Shown here: positions 26,989 to 33,842 of the stretch, one piece after another
How the letters are laid out: each line of letters starts with the position of its first letter
How positions within the stretch are numbered: position 1 is the first letter of the stretch
NCBI RefSeq assembly: GCF_027853965.1
Contig: NZ_JAQGLB010000005.1
Location: 1-64,000, forward strand
DNA from: Saccharopolyspora indica
Lineage (GTDB): Bacteria; Actinomycetota; Actinomycetes; Mycobacteriales; Pseudonocardiaceae
Direction: 5' to 3'
DNA length: 64,000 bases
Notes under the pieces: model-generated
What the model was told of the DNA's origin: nothing
What the model saw: the letters and a program-made list of their open reading frames with translations, nothing else
Databases searched by the model: none
Translations under genes and position numbers: made by a program

Positions 26989-27009
26989 ATCTTGCCGGAA
27001 CGGCAAGAT
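26989..27009. promoter_or_regulatory. perfect 21-bp operator ATCTTGCCG-GAA-CGGCAAGAT
   Basis: A flawless 9-bp inverted repeat with a 3-bp centre, in the 76 bp between the start codons of the XRE-cupin regulator and the divergent methyltransferase. It begins 16 bp from the regulator start and ends 41 bp from the methyltransferase start, placing it over both promoters. A third half-site CGGCAAGA occurs at 27033-27040. Confidence 0.75.
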
Positions 27010-27049
27010 CTCGTGCCCAGCGACCACGGGCCCGGCAAGACTCCGGGGC

Positions 27050-27676
27050 ATGAACACCACTGACGCGGTCGCGTTCTGGGACGACGTCCACGCGGCCCGC
27101 ACACCGGCCACCGACCCGCGACCGAACGTCCGGCTCACCGAAGCCGTCGGCGACCTGCCCGCCGGCGACGCGCTGGACCTCGGGTGCGGCGACGGCGGCG
27201 ATGCGCTGTGGCTGGCCAGGCGGGGATGGCGCGTCACCGCCGCCGACATCTCGTCCGTCGCCGTCGGGCGGCTGGCCGGTCTCGCCCGCTCGTCCGGCCT
27301 GGCCGAGCGCATCACCGCCGAGCGCCACGACTTGCAGGAGTCCTTCCCGCGAGGCCGCTTCGACCTGATCTGCGCCCACTACCTGCAAACCCCGGCAGAG
27401 CTGGACCGGGCAGCCGTCCTGCGCGCGGCCGCGCACGCGCTGCGCCCGGGCGGGCGGCTGCTGGTCGTCGACCACGGTTCGACCGCCCCGTGGTCCTGGA
27501 ACCAGGATCCCGACGCCCACTACCCGAGCGCGCGGGAGGTCGCCGCGGGCATCGGCCTGGACCTGACGACGTGGGTGGTCGACCGGGCCGACGCACCGCG
27601 CCGGATCGCGACCGGACCGGGCGGGCGCACCGCCGAGGTCGTCGACCACGTCCTGCTCATCCGCCGCACCGCCTGA
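27050..27676 (+). CDS. class I SAM-dependent methyltransferase
   Basis: A 208-residue Rossmann-fold methyltransferase. Motif I is ALDLGCGDGGDALWLA, the acidic end of beta 2 is VTAADIS, and motif IV/V is FDLICAHYLQTPAELDR, followed by LRPGGRLLVVDHG. The FWDDVHAAR opening resembles small-molecule methyltransferases related to TehB. It is controlled, by inference, by the divergent XRE-cupin protein. The acceptor substrate is unknown. Confidence 0.82.
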   Translation: MNTTDAVAFWDDVHAARTPATDPRPNVRLTEAVGDLPAGDALDLGCGDGGDALWLARRGWRVTAADISSVAVGRLAGLARSSGLAERITAERHDLQESFPRGRFDLICAHYLQTPAELDRAAVLRAAAHALRPGGRLLVVDHGSTAPWSWNQDPDAHYPSAREVAAGIGLDLTTWVVDRADAPRRIATGPGGRTAEVVDHVLLIRRTA

Positions 27677-27696
27677 CCGGCCGCACCCGGAGCGGT

Positions 27697-27754
27697 GTCA
27701 ATTTCGCACGAAATTGACGTTCACCCGGGTGACGGTCGATTTCGCACGAAATTG
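27697..27754. repeat. two TTTCGCACGAAA palindromes upstream of the DinB gene
   Basis: The first is a perfect 22-bp palindrome with half-site GTCAATTTCG and its complement around a central CA (27697-27718). The second, centred 38 bp further on (about 27737-27754), shares ATTTCGCACGAAAT but is imperfect outside. They lie 32 bp before the DinB-like gene start. They could be a two-site operator or repeat units; the core resembles the arms of the hairpins at 57692-57954. Confidence 0.65.
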
Positions 27755-27785
27755 CGCGCCCCTCGGACGAACAAGGAGCACCACG

Positions 27786-28268
27786 TTGCCCAGCACCACG
27801 CGCCGCGACACCCCGCCGCCCCGGACCGGCAGCGGCGAAGCCGAAGTCCTGCGCGGATTCCTCGACTACCTCCGGGATTCGATCGCCGCGAAGGTCGACG
27901 GCGTGCCCGAACCGCAGGTGCGCACCGCCGGGGTGCCCTCGGGCACCAACCTGCTCGGCCTGCTCAACCACCTGACCGCCGTCGAACGCGCGATGTTCCT
28001 CGGCGACCGCGTCCCCGACTGGCAGGAGACCTTCCGGGCCGCGGCCGGGGAGAGCGCGGCCGAGGTCCTCGCCCGCTACCGGGAAGCGGTCCGGCTGGCG
28101 AACGAGGTCCTCGACGGCTGCACCGATCTGGGCGCGCCGGTCCCCCGGCCGGACCGCTCCGCTCCCAGCGTCCGCTGGGCGCTGACCCACATGATCGAGG
28201 AGACCGGCCGCCACGCGGGTCACGCGGACATCCTGCGCGAACTCCTCGACGGCACCACCGGGCGCTGA
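27786..28268 (+). CDS. DinB/DUF664 family four-helix protein
   Basis: A 160-residue DinB-like (mycothiol-dependent maleylpyruvate isomerase fold) protein. Metal-binding His candidates are in LLGLLNHLTAVERAMF, where the first His is typical, and TRHMIEET-like ALTHMIEETGRHAGHADILR at the C-terminus. The fold is used in bacillithiol/mycothiol-linked transferases. TTG at 27786 is chosen for its AAGGAG site at 7 nt. It is convergent with the luciferase-like oxidoreductase gene, with only 3 nt between stops. Confidence 0.8.
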   Translation: MPSTTRRDTPPPRTGSGEAEVLRGFLDYLRDSIAAKVDGVPEPQVRTAGVPSGTNLLGLLNHLTAVERAMFLGDRVPDWQETFRAAAGESAAEVLARYREAVRLANEVLDGCTDLGAPVPRPDRSAPSVRWALTHMIEETGRHAGHADILRELLDGTTGR

Positions 28269-28271
28269 GGG

Positions 28272-29303
28272 TCAGAGCACCGCCAGCTGCGGTGCGACCT
28301 CCGCGGCGAACAGGTCGAGCGATTCGGCGACCAGCTGGTGGGGCATGCCGCCGATCTGCGGGCCGAAGATCATCAGGTCGTGGCCGTAGCGCTCGCGGTA
28401 GGTGCCGACCTTGTCGACGATCTCCTGCGGGCTCCCGGCGAACAGCCCTCCCGCGGCGATGTTGCGCTCCAGCGTCGCCCCCGCGGGTTCGTCCCCGACA
28501 CCGCCGCGGTCGCGGGTCGGATCGCGATCGGCCCACTGCGCCTCGTAGTAGGGCCGCAGCACGTCGCGCGCCTGCTGCGAGGTCTTGGCCGCGAACAGCA
28601 TGCCGCCCGACCCGACCCTCGCCGATGCCGGATCGCGCCCGTGCAGCTCCCACTGCTGCCGGTAGTGGTCGACCAGCCTGCCGTAGTTCTCCATCGGCTG
28701 GATCGCGTTGGCCACGAAGATCGGGTCGCCGTTGCGCGCCGCGAGTTCCGGGGAGGCCAGGCTGGTGGCCACCCCGTGCCACACCGGCGGTGGTTCCTGC
28801 AGCGGGCGCGGCAGGCTGGTCACGCCGTCCAGGGAGCGGAACCGGCCGCGGAAGGTGACGTCCTCCTCCCGCCACAACCGGCGCAGGATCTCGTAGTGCT
28901 CGGCCTGCAACTCCCACTGCTGAGCGCGGTCGTAGCCGAACATCGCGTAGGGATCGGCGGAATTGCCCTTGCCGACGATCAGCTCCAGCCTGCCGTGCGA
29001 GAGGTGGTCCAGCGTGGCGTAGTCCTCGGCGACCCGCAGCGGATCGAGCGTGCTCAGCAGCGTGACGGTGGTGATCAGCCGGATGCGGCTGGTGCGGGCG
29101 GCGATCGCCGCCAGCACCACCGGCGGCGCGGTGGCCACGGTGCGGCCCGCGTGGTGCTCGCCGAAGCCGAAGTAGTCCAGGCCCGCCTCTTCGGCCAGCT
29201 CCGCCAGCCGCACGACGTCGTCGAAGTGCCGCGTGGCCGACGCCGCCGCGCCGGTGACCGGATCCGGCTGCGTGCTGCCCAGGCTGAGGACGCCCAACTG
29301 CAC
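28272..29303 (-). CDS. LLM-class flavin-dependent oxidoreductase
   Basis: A 343-residue luciferase-like monooxygenase (TIM barrel, FMN or F420). It opens with VQLGVLSLGST, carries DYFGFGEHHAGRTVATAPPV, the family EHH region, then RIRLITTVTLLSTLDPLRVA and GRLELIVGKGN. The C-terminal FAGSPQEIVDKVGTY is also typical. GTG at 29303 has AGGAGG upstream. The substrate cannot be deduced; neighbours suggest no pathway. Confidence 0.85.
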   Translation of the reverse strand: MQLGVLSLGSTQPDPVTGAAASATRHFDDVVRLAELAEEAGLDYFGFGEHHAGRTVATAPPVVLAAIAARTSRIRLITTVTLLSTLDPLRVAEDYATLDHLSHGRLELIVGKGNSADPYAMFGYDRAQQWELQAEHYEILRRLWREEDVTFRGRFRSLDGVTSLPRPLQEPPPVWHGVATSLASPELAARNGDPIFVANAIQPMENYGRLVDHYRQQWELHGRDPASARVGSGGMLFAAKTSQQARDVLRPYYEAQWADRDPTRDRGGVGDEPAGATLERNIAAGGLFAGSPQEIVDKVGTYRERYGHDLMIFGPQIGGMPHQLVAESLDLFAAEVAPQLAVL

Positions 29304-29495
29304 GACCGCGCACCTCCTCCGCGACCGCCCGGCCGCGTTCCCGTGTCGGTGAAGTCCATTGAGGACGGATGCGGATCCGTTGCGGTCAGCGGTGATCCGC
29401 GGCTCGGACGAGCGCGATCCGCACGACACCGATACTCGAACCAGCGCAACCGGGTGTCAACGCGTCCCATGACGTGGAAACCCGGCGCGCCGGCC

Positions 29496-30254
29496 TCAGC
29501 GCCCGGTGCCGACCCGGTGGTCGGGAGCCAGATCTCCGGCGCGGGCGAGCAGGGTTTCCGGCAGTTGCGCGGGTTCCAGGCCGTAGCGGTCGTCGTAGGC
29601 GGTGATCACTTCGGCTTCCAGGTCCGCCAGCTCCAGGCCGGGTGATTCGTCGACCACCGATCCGACGGAGTCGTCGTCGAAGGGCAGGTCGAGCAGCCGG
29701 TAGACCTCGGTGAGCAGCGGGCGCAGCACCTCGGTGTCGTCGAAGATCACCACGGCGCTGAACAGCCACGCCCCGCGCACCAGCCGCTGAGCGGTGCCGA
29801 CCAGCTTCACCCTCCCCCGCGCGTTCACGCTGTGCGCGCCCGGGCAGTACTCGCCCGGCACGGCGCCGATCTGCGCTTCGACGCCGTGCTTGCGCAGGAC
29901 GTCGGACCACAGCTCGGCGTAGCCGGTGAACCGGTCCTCCATCCCGGACAGGTAGCCGGGATCCGGGCCGACGTGGTCGACCACCAGCGAGCGCTCGGTG
30001 TAGGCCACCGCCCGGCCACCGGGTGCGCGCACGACCGGGGTGAACCCGGCCTCGCGCACGACCCGGACGGCATCCGGGAAACCGGGCAGCAGGGTGTCCC
30101 GGCGCCCGAACGCCACGACGCGCGCGCTCGGCCGGTAGATCCGCACACCGGCGCCGGTCTCGCCATCGCTGACCCGGCGCAGCATCGCGTGCGCGACCGC
30201 GACCTCCAAGGCCTGGTCCGAATCCACCCCGAGCGCACCGCGATAAAGCTCCAC
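29496..30254 (-). CDS. lipoate-protein ligase A-like (BPL/LplA/LipB fold)
   Basis: A 252-residue protein with the biotin/lipoate ligase catalytic core. VRAPGGRAVAYTERSLVV (75-92) corresponds to the RRxSGGGAV lipoate/AMP loop and Lys150 in GRVKLVGTAQR is the expected catalytic lysine. It would attach lipoyl or octanoyl groups to carrier domains. No lipoylated enzyme gene is nearby. GTG at 30254 has a weak ribosome binding site. A divergent assignment as an LplA paralogue with other substrate is possible. Confidence 0.75.
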   Translation of the reverse strand: MELYRGALGVDSDQALEVAVAHAMLRRVSDGETGAGVRIYRPSARVVAFGRRDTLLPGFPDAVRVVREAGFTPVVRAPGGRAVAYTERSLVVDHVGPDPGYLSGMEDRFTGYAELWSDVLRKHGVEAQIGAVPGEYCPGAHSVNARGRVKLVGTAQRLVRGAWLFSAVVIFDDTEVLRPLLTEVYRLLDLPFDDDSVGSVVDESPGLELADLEAEVITAYDDRYGLEPAQLPETLLARAGDLAPDHRVGTGR

Positions 30255-30347
30255 GGCCCGATCCTAAACTGCTGCGCACAGCGCTCCGCGCACCCCGAAC
30301 CCGGCCCGCCGGCCCCGCGTTGACCGCGGAACCGGCTCCCCCTTATC

Positions 30348-30363
30348 GTTCCGTATACAGAAC
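30348..30363. promoter_or_regulatory. near-palindrome GTTCCGTATACAGAAC
   Basis: A 16-bp inverted repeat with a GTATAC centre and one mismatched pair, 18 bp before the YbaK-like gene start. It may be an operator overlapping the promoter; no adjacent regulator gene is obvious. Confidence 0.45.
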
Positions 30364-30381
30364 GGAAACGTTAGGAAGCAG

Positions 30382-30864
30382 ATGACGACCAGCTCCCTCC
30401 CCGCCCGCAGCCAGCAGGTCGCCCGCGCGCTGGCGGCGGCCGGAGTCCGGGGCGACGTCCGCGAACTGGCGGACTCGACCCGCACCGCGGCCGAAGCGGC
30501 AGCCGCGCTCGGCTGCGACATCGGCGCGATCGCCAACAGCCTGATCTTCGTCTCCGACGGCGAACCGGTCCTCGTCCTCACCAGCGGCCGCCACCGCGTG
30601 GACACCAAGGCCCTCGCCGAGCGCTGGGGCCGCGGCGAACTCCGCCGAGCCACCCCGGAGCAGGTCCGCGAAGCCACCGGCCAGGTCATCGGCGGAGTGG
30701 CACCGCTCGGCCACCCGAGCCCGCTGCCGACGGTGGTGGACTCAGCCCTGTCGGACTACCCGCAGATCTGGGCAGCGGCAGGCACGCCCCGAACGGTCTT
30801 CCCCACCACGGCAGCAGAACTCCGCCGGATCACCAACGCCACCGAACTCCCCGTCACCACCTGA
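30382..30864 (+). CDS. YbaK/EbsC-type aminoacyl-tRNA deacylase
   Basis: A 160-residue YbaK/ProX-like domain protein. Features are the STRTAAEAAAALGCDIGAIA segment, SLIFVSDGEPVLVLTSG, the conserved Lys in VDTKALAERWG, and GQVIGGVAPLGHPSPLPTVV, the GG-P-G loop that shapes the deacylation pocket. Such proteins clear mischarged tRNAs (for example Cys-tRNAPro). ATG at 30382 has AGGAAG upstream. It is probably monocistronic. Confidence 0.87.
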   Translation: MTTSSLPARSQQVARALAAAGVRGDVRELADSTRTAAEAAAALGCDIGAIANSLIFVSDGEPVLVLTSGRHRVDTKALAERWGRGELRRATPEQVREATGQVIGGVAPLGHPSPLPTVVDSALSDYPQIWAAAGTPRTVFPTTAAELRRITNATELPVTT

Positions 30865-30916
30865 CCGGCAGGGCCTCCTTCGCCCCGGTAGCGGCCTTCT
30901 GCCACGGCGGTAGGAA

Positions 30917-31420
30917 TCATCGCCCACAGGACGCCAGCCAACCGAAGCGCCGCAGTGCTCGGCTGAACTGCTCAGCCTCCGCTGCCAGCTTTCCGAGTCG
31001 CCCCGGATCGATCTCCCCATGTGGAAGTCGGCCGACTTCATCCCTCAACTCCCGCTGCAAGATCTGCATCGCCGACGTCATCTGCCCAGGTGTGTCGATC
31101 CGCGCTGGGATGAGGCCCTGCTCCTCGCCGGACGTGCTACCCGGCGACTGGCGAAACGCGAAGCGGACAAAGCAGTCAGTGCACTCGGCTACGGCGTCAG
31201 GCAATCCCGCCACGACCCCGTTCGGCGCGGCGCAGTCCTCGACCTCCACGGCCCGGAACATCTGGTCGCACCACGATTGGAACCGCAGTCCCGTACCGCT
31301 ATGACGGATGTGGGCGAACCTGCACCATTCAGGAACGACCCCGATCCGGTACTGGAAGTACCGGGCCTGCCCACCAGGCACATCCCGGCCGGGTGTTCCT
31401 CCCGCATTTTCCTTGCACAT
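30917..31420 (-). CDS. hypothetical protein divergent from an XRE regulator
   Basis: A 167-residue protein with no family I recognise. The N-terminal half is cysteine- and tryptophan-containing (PEWCRFAHIRHSGTG, then SWCDQMF, ECTDCFVRFAF) and the C-terminal third is helical (MQILQRELRDEVGRL, then KLAAEAEQFSRALRRFGWLA). ATG at 31420 has a clear GGGAGAGG site. It shares a 132-bp promoter region, containing repeated GGTAG half-sites, with the XRE-DUF5753/DUF397 pair and is likely a third member of that cassette. Confidence 0.65.
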   Translation of the reverse strand: MCKENAGGTPGRDVPGGQARYFQYRIGVVPEWCRFAHIRHSGTGLRFQSWCDQMFRAVEVEDCAAPNGVVAGLPDAVAECTDCFVRFAFRQSPGSTSGEEQGLIPARIDTPGQMTSAMQILQRELRDEVGRLPHGEIDPGRLGKLAAEAEQFSRALRRFGWLASCGR

Positions 31421-31439
31421 CGTGACCTCTCCCCTATGT

Positions 31440-31484
31440 TGGTAGTGCTACCAGACCTCAGACAGGAGCTAGCGTGTCTGGTAG
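31440..31484. promoter_or_regulatory. GGTAG/CTACC half-site array in the XRE cassette promoter
   Basis: TGGTAG-TG-CTACCA (31440-31453) is a near-perfect dyad. CTACCAGAC (31448-31456) is repeated in inverted form as GTCTGGTAG (31476-31484). Three half-sites thus occupy the divergent promoter and are good candidates for binding by the XRE protein. Confidence 0.55.
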
Positions 31485-31552
31485 CGCGACAGCTCCACCA
31501 CTCCTCGAATCGGGTGATCGACTGACCACCAGCTACCGATGGGATGTGCTTC

Positions 31553-32401
31553 ATGGCTGTCACAGCAGGTACGCCACGCGCCCGGACATTGTCGGCCGCG
31601 TTGCGGGAAGCGCGGCTCGCCTCCGGAATCGGGGTTCGCGAGCTGGGCCGAATGCTCGAATACACCCATGTGGAGATCTCGAACTGGGAGACCGGCAAGC
31701 GGGTCCCGAAGATCGAGACGGTCGCGGCCATCCTCGCGACGCTACGCGTGACGGCGGCGGAGCGAGACCGAATCCTCGACCTCGCCCGCAACGTGCACGA
31801 GCCCAACTGGCTCACGGTCGGACTGAACGACATTCCGCAACAGCTCGCCGGGGCGGTCGAATGCGAACGGGCTGCTTCCGCGATAGCGGAATGGGCACCG
31901 ATGCTGGTGCCAGGGCTGCTGCAAACGCTGGACTACAACCGGTCCATGAAAAAGGCCAGCGGGTTGTCCGAAGCCGACACCGAGCTCCGGGTGATGTTGA
32001 GCGCGAGCAGACGCGAGGTCATCGTGCGCAGGGTGGAACCGGTCAGCTTCAACGCATTCATCGGTGCGGCAGCGCTGTTCGAACCCATCGGATCAGCTGA
32101 CGTGATGATCGAACAGCTCGATCAGCTCGTGGAGTTCGCGGCGCGGGACAACGTGGCAGTGCGGATCGTGCCGCTGCGCTCCGGTTGGCACCCGGGCCTT
32201 CTGGGCCCTTTCGTCCTGTACGAGTTCGACGACATCACTCCGGTGGTCCACTTCGAGCACTACAGCTCCGGCGCGTTCATCCCCGCCGAGCACGACGTCG
32301 ACGAGTACCGCAGTGCGATACAGCAGATCGAGGCCCTGGCCATGGACGAGGAAACGTCCGTCGAGTTCATCGTCGAGGCGAAAGGCGAATGGGAGAGGTG
32401 A
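31553..32401 (+). CDS. XRE-DUF5753 (WhiJ-like) transcriptional regulator
   Basis: About 282 residues. The N-terminal HTH is LSAALREARLASGIGVRELG followed by VEISNWETGKRVPKIETV. The DUF5753 domain fills the rest (EWAPMLVPGLLQTLDYNRSM, SRREVIVRR, DNVAVRIVPLRSGWHPGLLG, EHDVDEYRSAIQQIEALAMD). Such proteins pair with DUF397 proteins and control antibiotic production and development in Streptomyces (WhiJ/BldB-type systems). ATG at 31553 is preferred over one nine bases earlier because only it has a GGGA at usable distance. The DUF397 gene follows after 3 nt. Confidence 0.85.
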   Translation: MAVTAGTPRARTLSAALREARLASGIGVRELGRMLEYTHVEISNWETGKRVPKIETVAAILATLRVTAAERDRILDLARNVHEPNWLTVGLNDIPQQLAGAVECERAASAIAEWAPMLVPGLLQTLDYNRSMKKASGLSEADTELRVMLSASRREVIVRRVEPVSFNAFIGAAALFEPIGSADVMIEQLDQLVEFAARDNVAVRIVPLRSGWHPGLLGPFVLYEFDDITPVVHFEHYSSGAFIPAEHDVDEYRSAIQQIEALAMDEETSVEFIVEAKGEWER

Positions 32402-32404
32402 GCG

Positions 32405-32578
32405 GTGAGCAGGTACGCCTGGCAGAAGTCCAGTTACACCGGCCCGAACGGGAACTGCGTCGAGCTGTCCCGTCCACGCGGACTGGTCCGCGATTCCAAG
32501 GATCCGAACGGACCCTGGCTCCAGGTTGAGATCGCCGTGTTCATCCGTGCGGTGAAGGACGGGCGGTTCGGGCCGTGA
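32405..32578 (+). CDS. DUF397 protein (partner of the XRE-DUF5753 regulator)
   Basis: A 57-residue protein consisting of a single DUF397 domain: YAWQKSSYTGPNGNCVELSR, then VRDSKDPNGPWLQ and a C-terminal IRAVKDGRF. GTG at 32405 has GGGAGAGG upstream and lies 3 nt after the regulator stop, so the two are coupled. DUF397 proteins bind and antagonise or co-regulate their XRE partner, an antitoxin-like arrangement. Confidence 0.87.
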   Translation: MSRYAWQKSSYTGPNGNCVELSRPRGLVRDSKDPNGPWLQVEIAVFIRAVKDGRFGP

Positions 32579-32624
32579 TGAAGTGACCGGCCCGGAGCGC
32601 GCAGGTCTCGGGGCCGGTCAGGGT

Positions 32625-33737
32625 TCACAGCGAGGTCGGGATGGTCGGGTGGCGTTCGAAGATGATCGTGCCGCGGACGATCGCTTCCTTGTACAGCGCC
32701 GCTTTCCGGCCGGTGAGGACCGCTTCTCGCGGGGTGTCGTCGCGGTGGACGAACTGGACCAGCGCGTCCTTCCGGCCGAGGCTGATGCACTGGTTCAGGT
32801 AGCGGAAGCGCAGCGGGCGCGGTTGGCGGCCGGTCAGGCGGTCGGCGAGTGCGCGGACCGCGTGCTGGGACGAGGGCAGGCCGGTCGCGCAGGCCATGCG
32901 GAGCTCCTGGCCGGTGCGCATGCGGCCCGCCGCCGCATCGCCGATCGCCGTCACCTCCGGGTGCGAGATCGAGCGGAACTCCTCGTCCACGATCACCCGG
33001 CCGCTGCCGTCGACCGCGAAACCCGCTCGCTCGGCCAGGTCCGGCACCCGGAAGCCGACCGTCCACACCACGGTGTCGGCTGCGACGTGCGCGCCGTCGG
33101 CCAGCACCAGGCCGTCCGGGCGCACCTCGGAAACTCCGGCGTTCTCGCGGAGTTCGACGCCCAGGCGGGCGAAGGTGCGGCGCAGGTGCTTCTTGCCCCG
33201 CTGGGACAGTCCGGCGCCGAGTTCGCCCTTGTCGATCAGGCGCACCTTCAGCGCCGGGTTCGCCTCGGCCAGCTCCGCCGCGGCCTCGATTCCGGTCAGC
33301 CCGCCTCCGACGACGGCGACGACCTCGCTTTCGGCCAAGCGCTGCCGCAGGCGCAGGGCGTCGTCGTTGCTCGCGAGGCTGAAGGCGTGCTCGGCCGCGC
33401 CGGGCACCGAGGTCACGGCCGCCACGCTGCCCACCGCGTAGATCAGGTGGTCGTAGCCCACCTCCCGGGCGGAGTTCGCCAGCTGCAGGGTCCGGGCCTG
33501 GGCGTCGATGTCGGTGACCCGGTCGACGACGAGTTCCACGCCGGTGCCCTTGAGCAGGTCGGACAACGGGAGGTCGCGCAGCCTCCGGCCCGCCACCAGC
33601 TCGTGCAGGCGGACCCGTTCCACGAACCGGTCCGTCGCGTTGATCAGCGTCACCCGGGCACCGGTCCACCGCGCTGCCAGCTTGGCCGCGGCCAGCCCGG
33701 TGTAGCCCGCTCCGACGACCACGATCCGTCGAGTCAT
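32625..33737 (-). CDS. NAD(P)/FAD-dependent oxidoreductase (NDH-2/AIF-like)
   Basis: A 370-residue two-dinucleotide-binding flavoprotein. The FAD motif is IVVVGAGYTGLAAAKLA (5-21), the NAD(P) motif is VAVVGGGLTGIEAAAELAE, and the second FAD site is VTAIGDAAAG. The VRLHELVAGR segment and C-terminal QCISLGRKDALVQFVHRDD place it near type II NADH dehydrogenase-like proteins. ATG at 33737 has GGAGAGGA upstream. It is divergent from the LigD-like gene. It may transfer electrons to quinone, but no membrane anchor is visible. Confidence 0.82.
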   Translation of the reverse strand: MTRRIVVVGAGYTGLAAAKLAARWTGARVTLINATDRFVERVRLHELVAGRRLRDLPLSDLLKGTGVELVVDRVTDIDAQARTLQLANSAREVGYDHLIYAVGSVAAVTSVPGAAEHAFSLASNDDALRLRQRLAESEVVAVVGGGLTGIEAAAELAEANPALKVRLIDKGELGAGLSQRGKKHLRRTFARLGVELRENAGVSEVRPDGLVLADGAHVAADTVVWTVGFRVPDLAERAGFAVDGSGRVIVDEEFRSISHPEVTAIGDAAAGRMRTGQELRMACATGLPSSQHAVRALADRLTGRQPRPLRFRYLNQCISLGRKDALVQFVHRDDTPREAVLTGRKAALYKEAIVRGTIIFERHPTIPTSL

Positions 33738-33842
33738 CGCCCCGTCCTCTCCACTGAGTGCGTTGTCGGTGGTTGACCGGGCCGAGCCCACGATTTGTGA
33801 CAACATGTGTCGCACGTCACCTGTCGAGCCGGGGTGGGAGCG

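Noticed and set aside
27697-27754. LexA or HrcA (CIRCE) operator
   Set aside because: Neither the actinobacterial LexA pattern nor TTAGCACTC-N9-GAGTGCTAA fits the TTTCGCACGAAA core.
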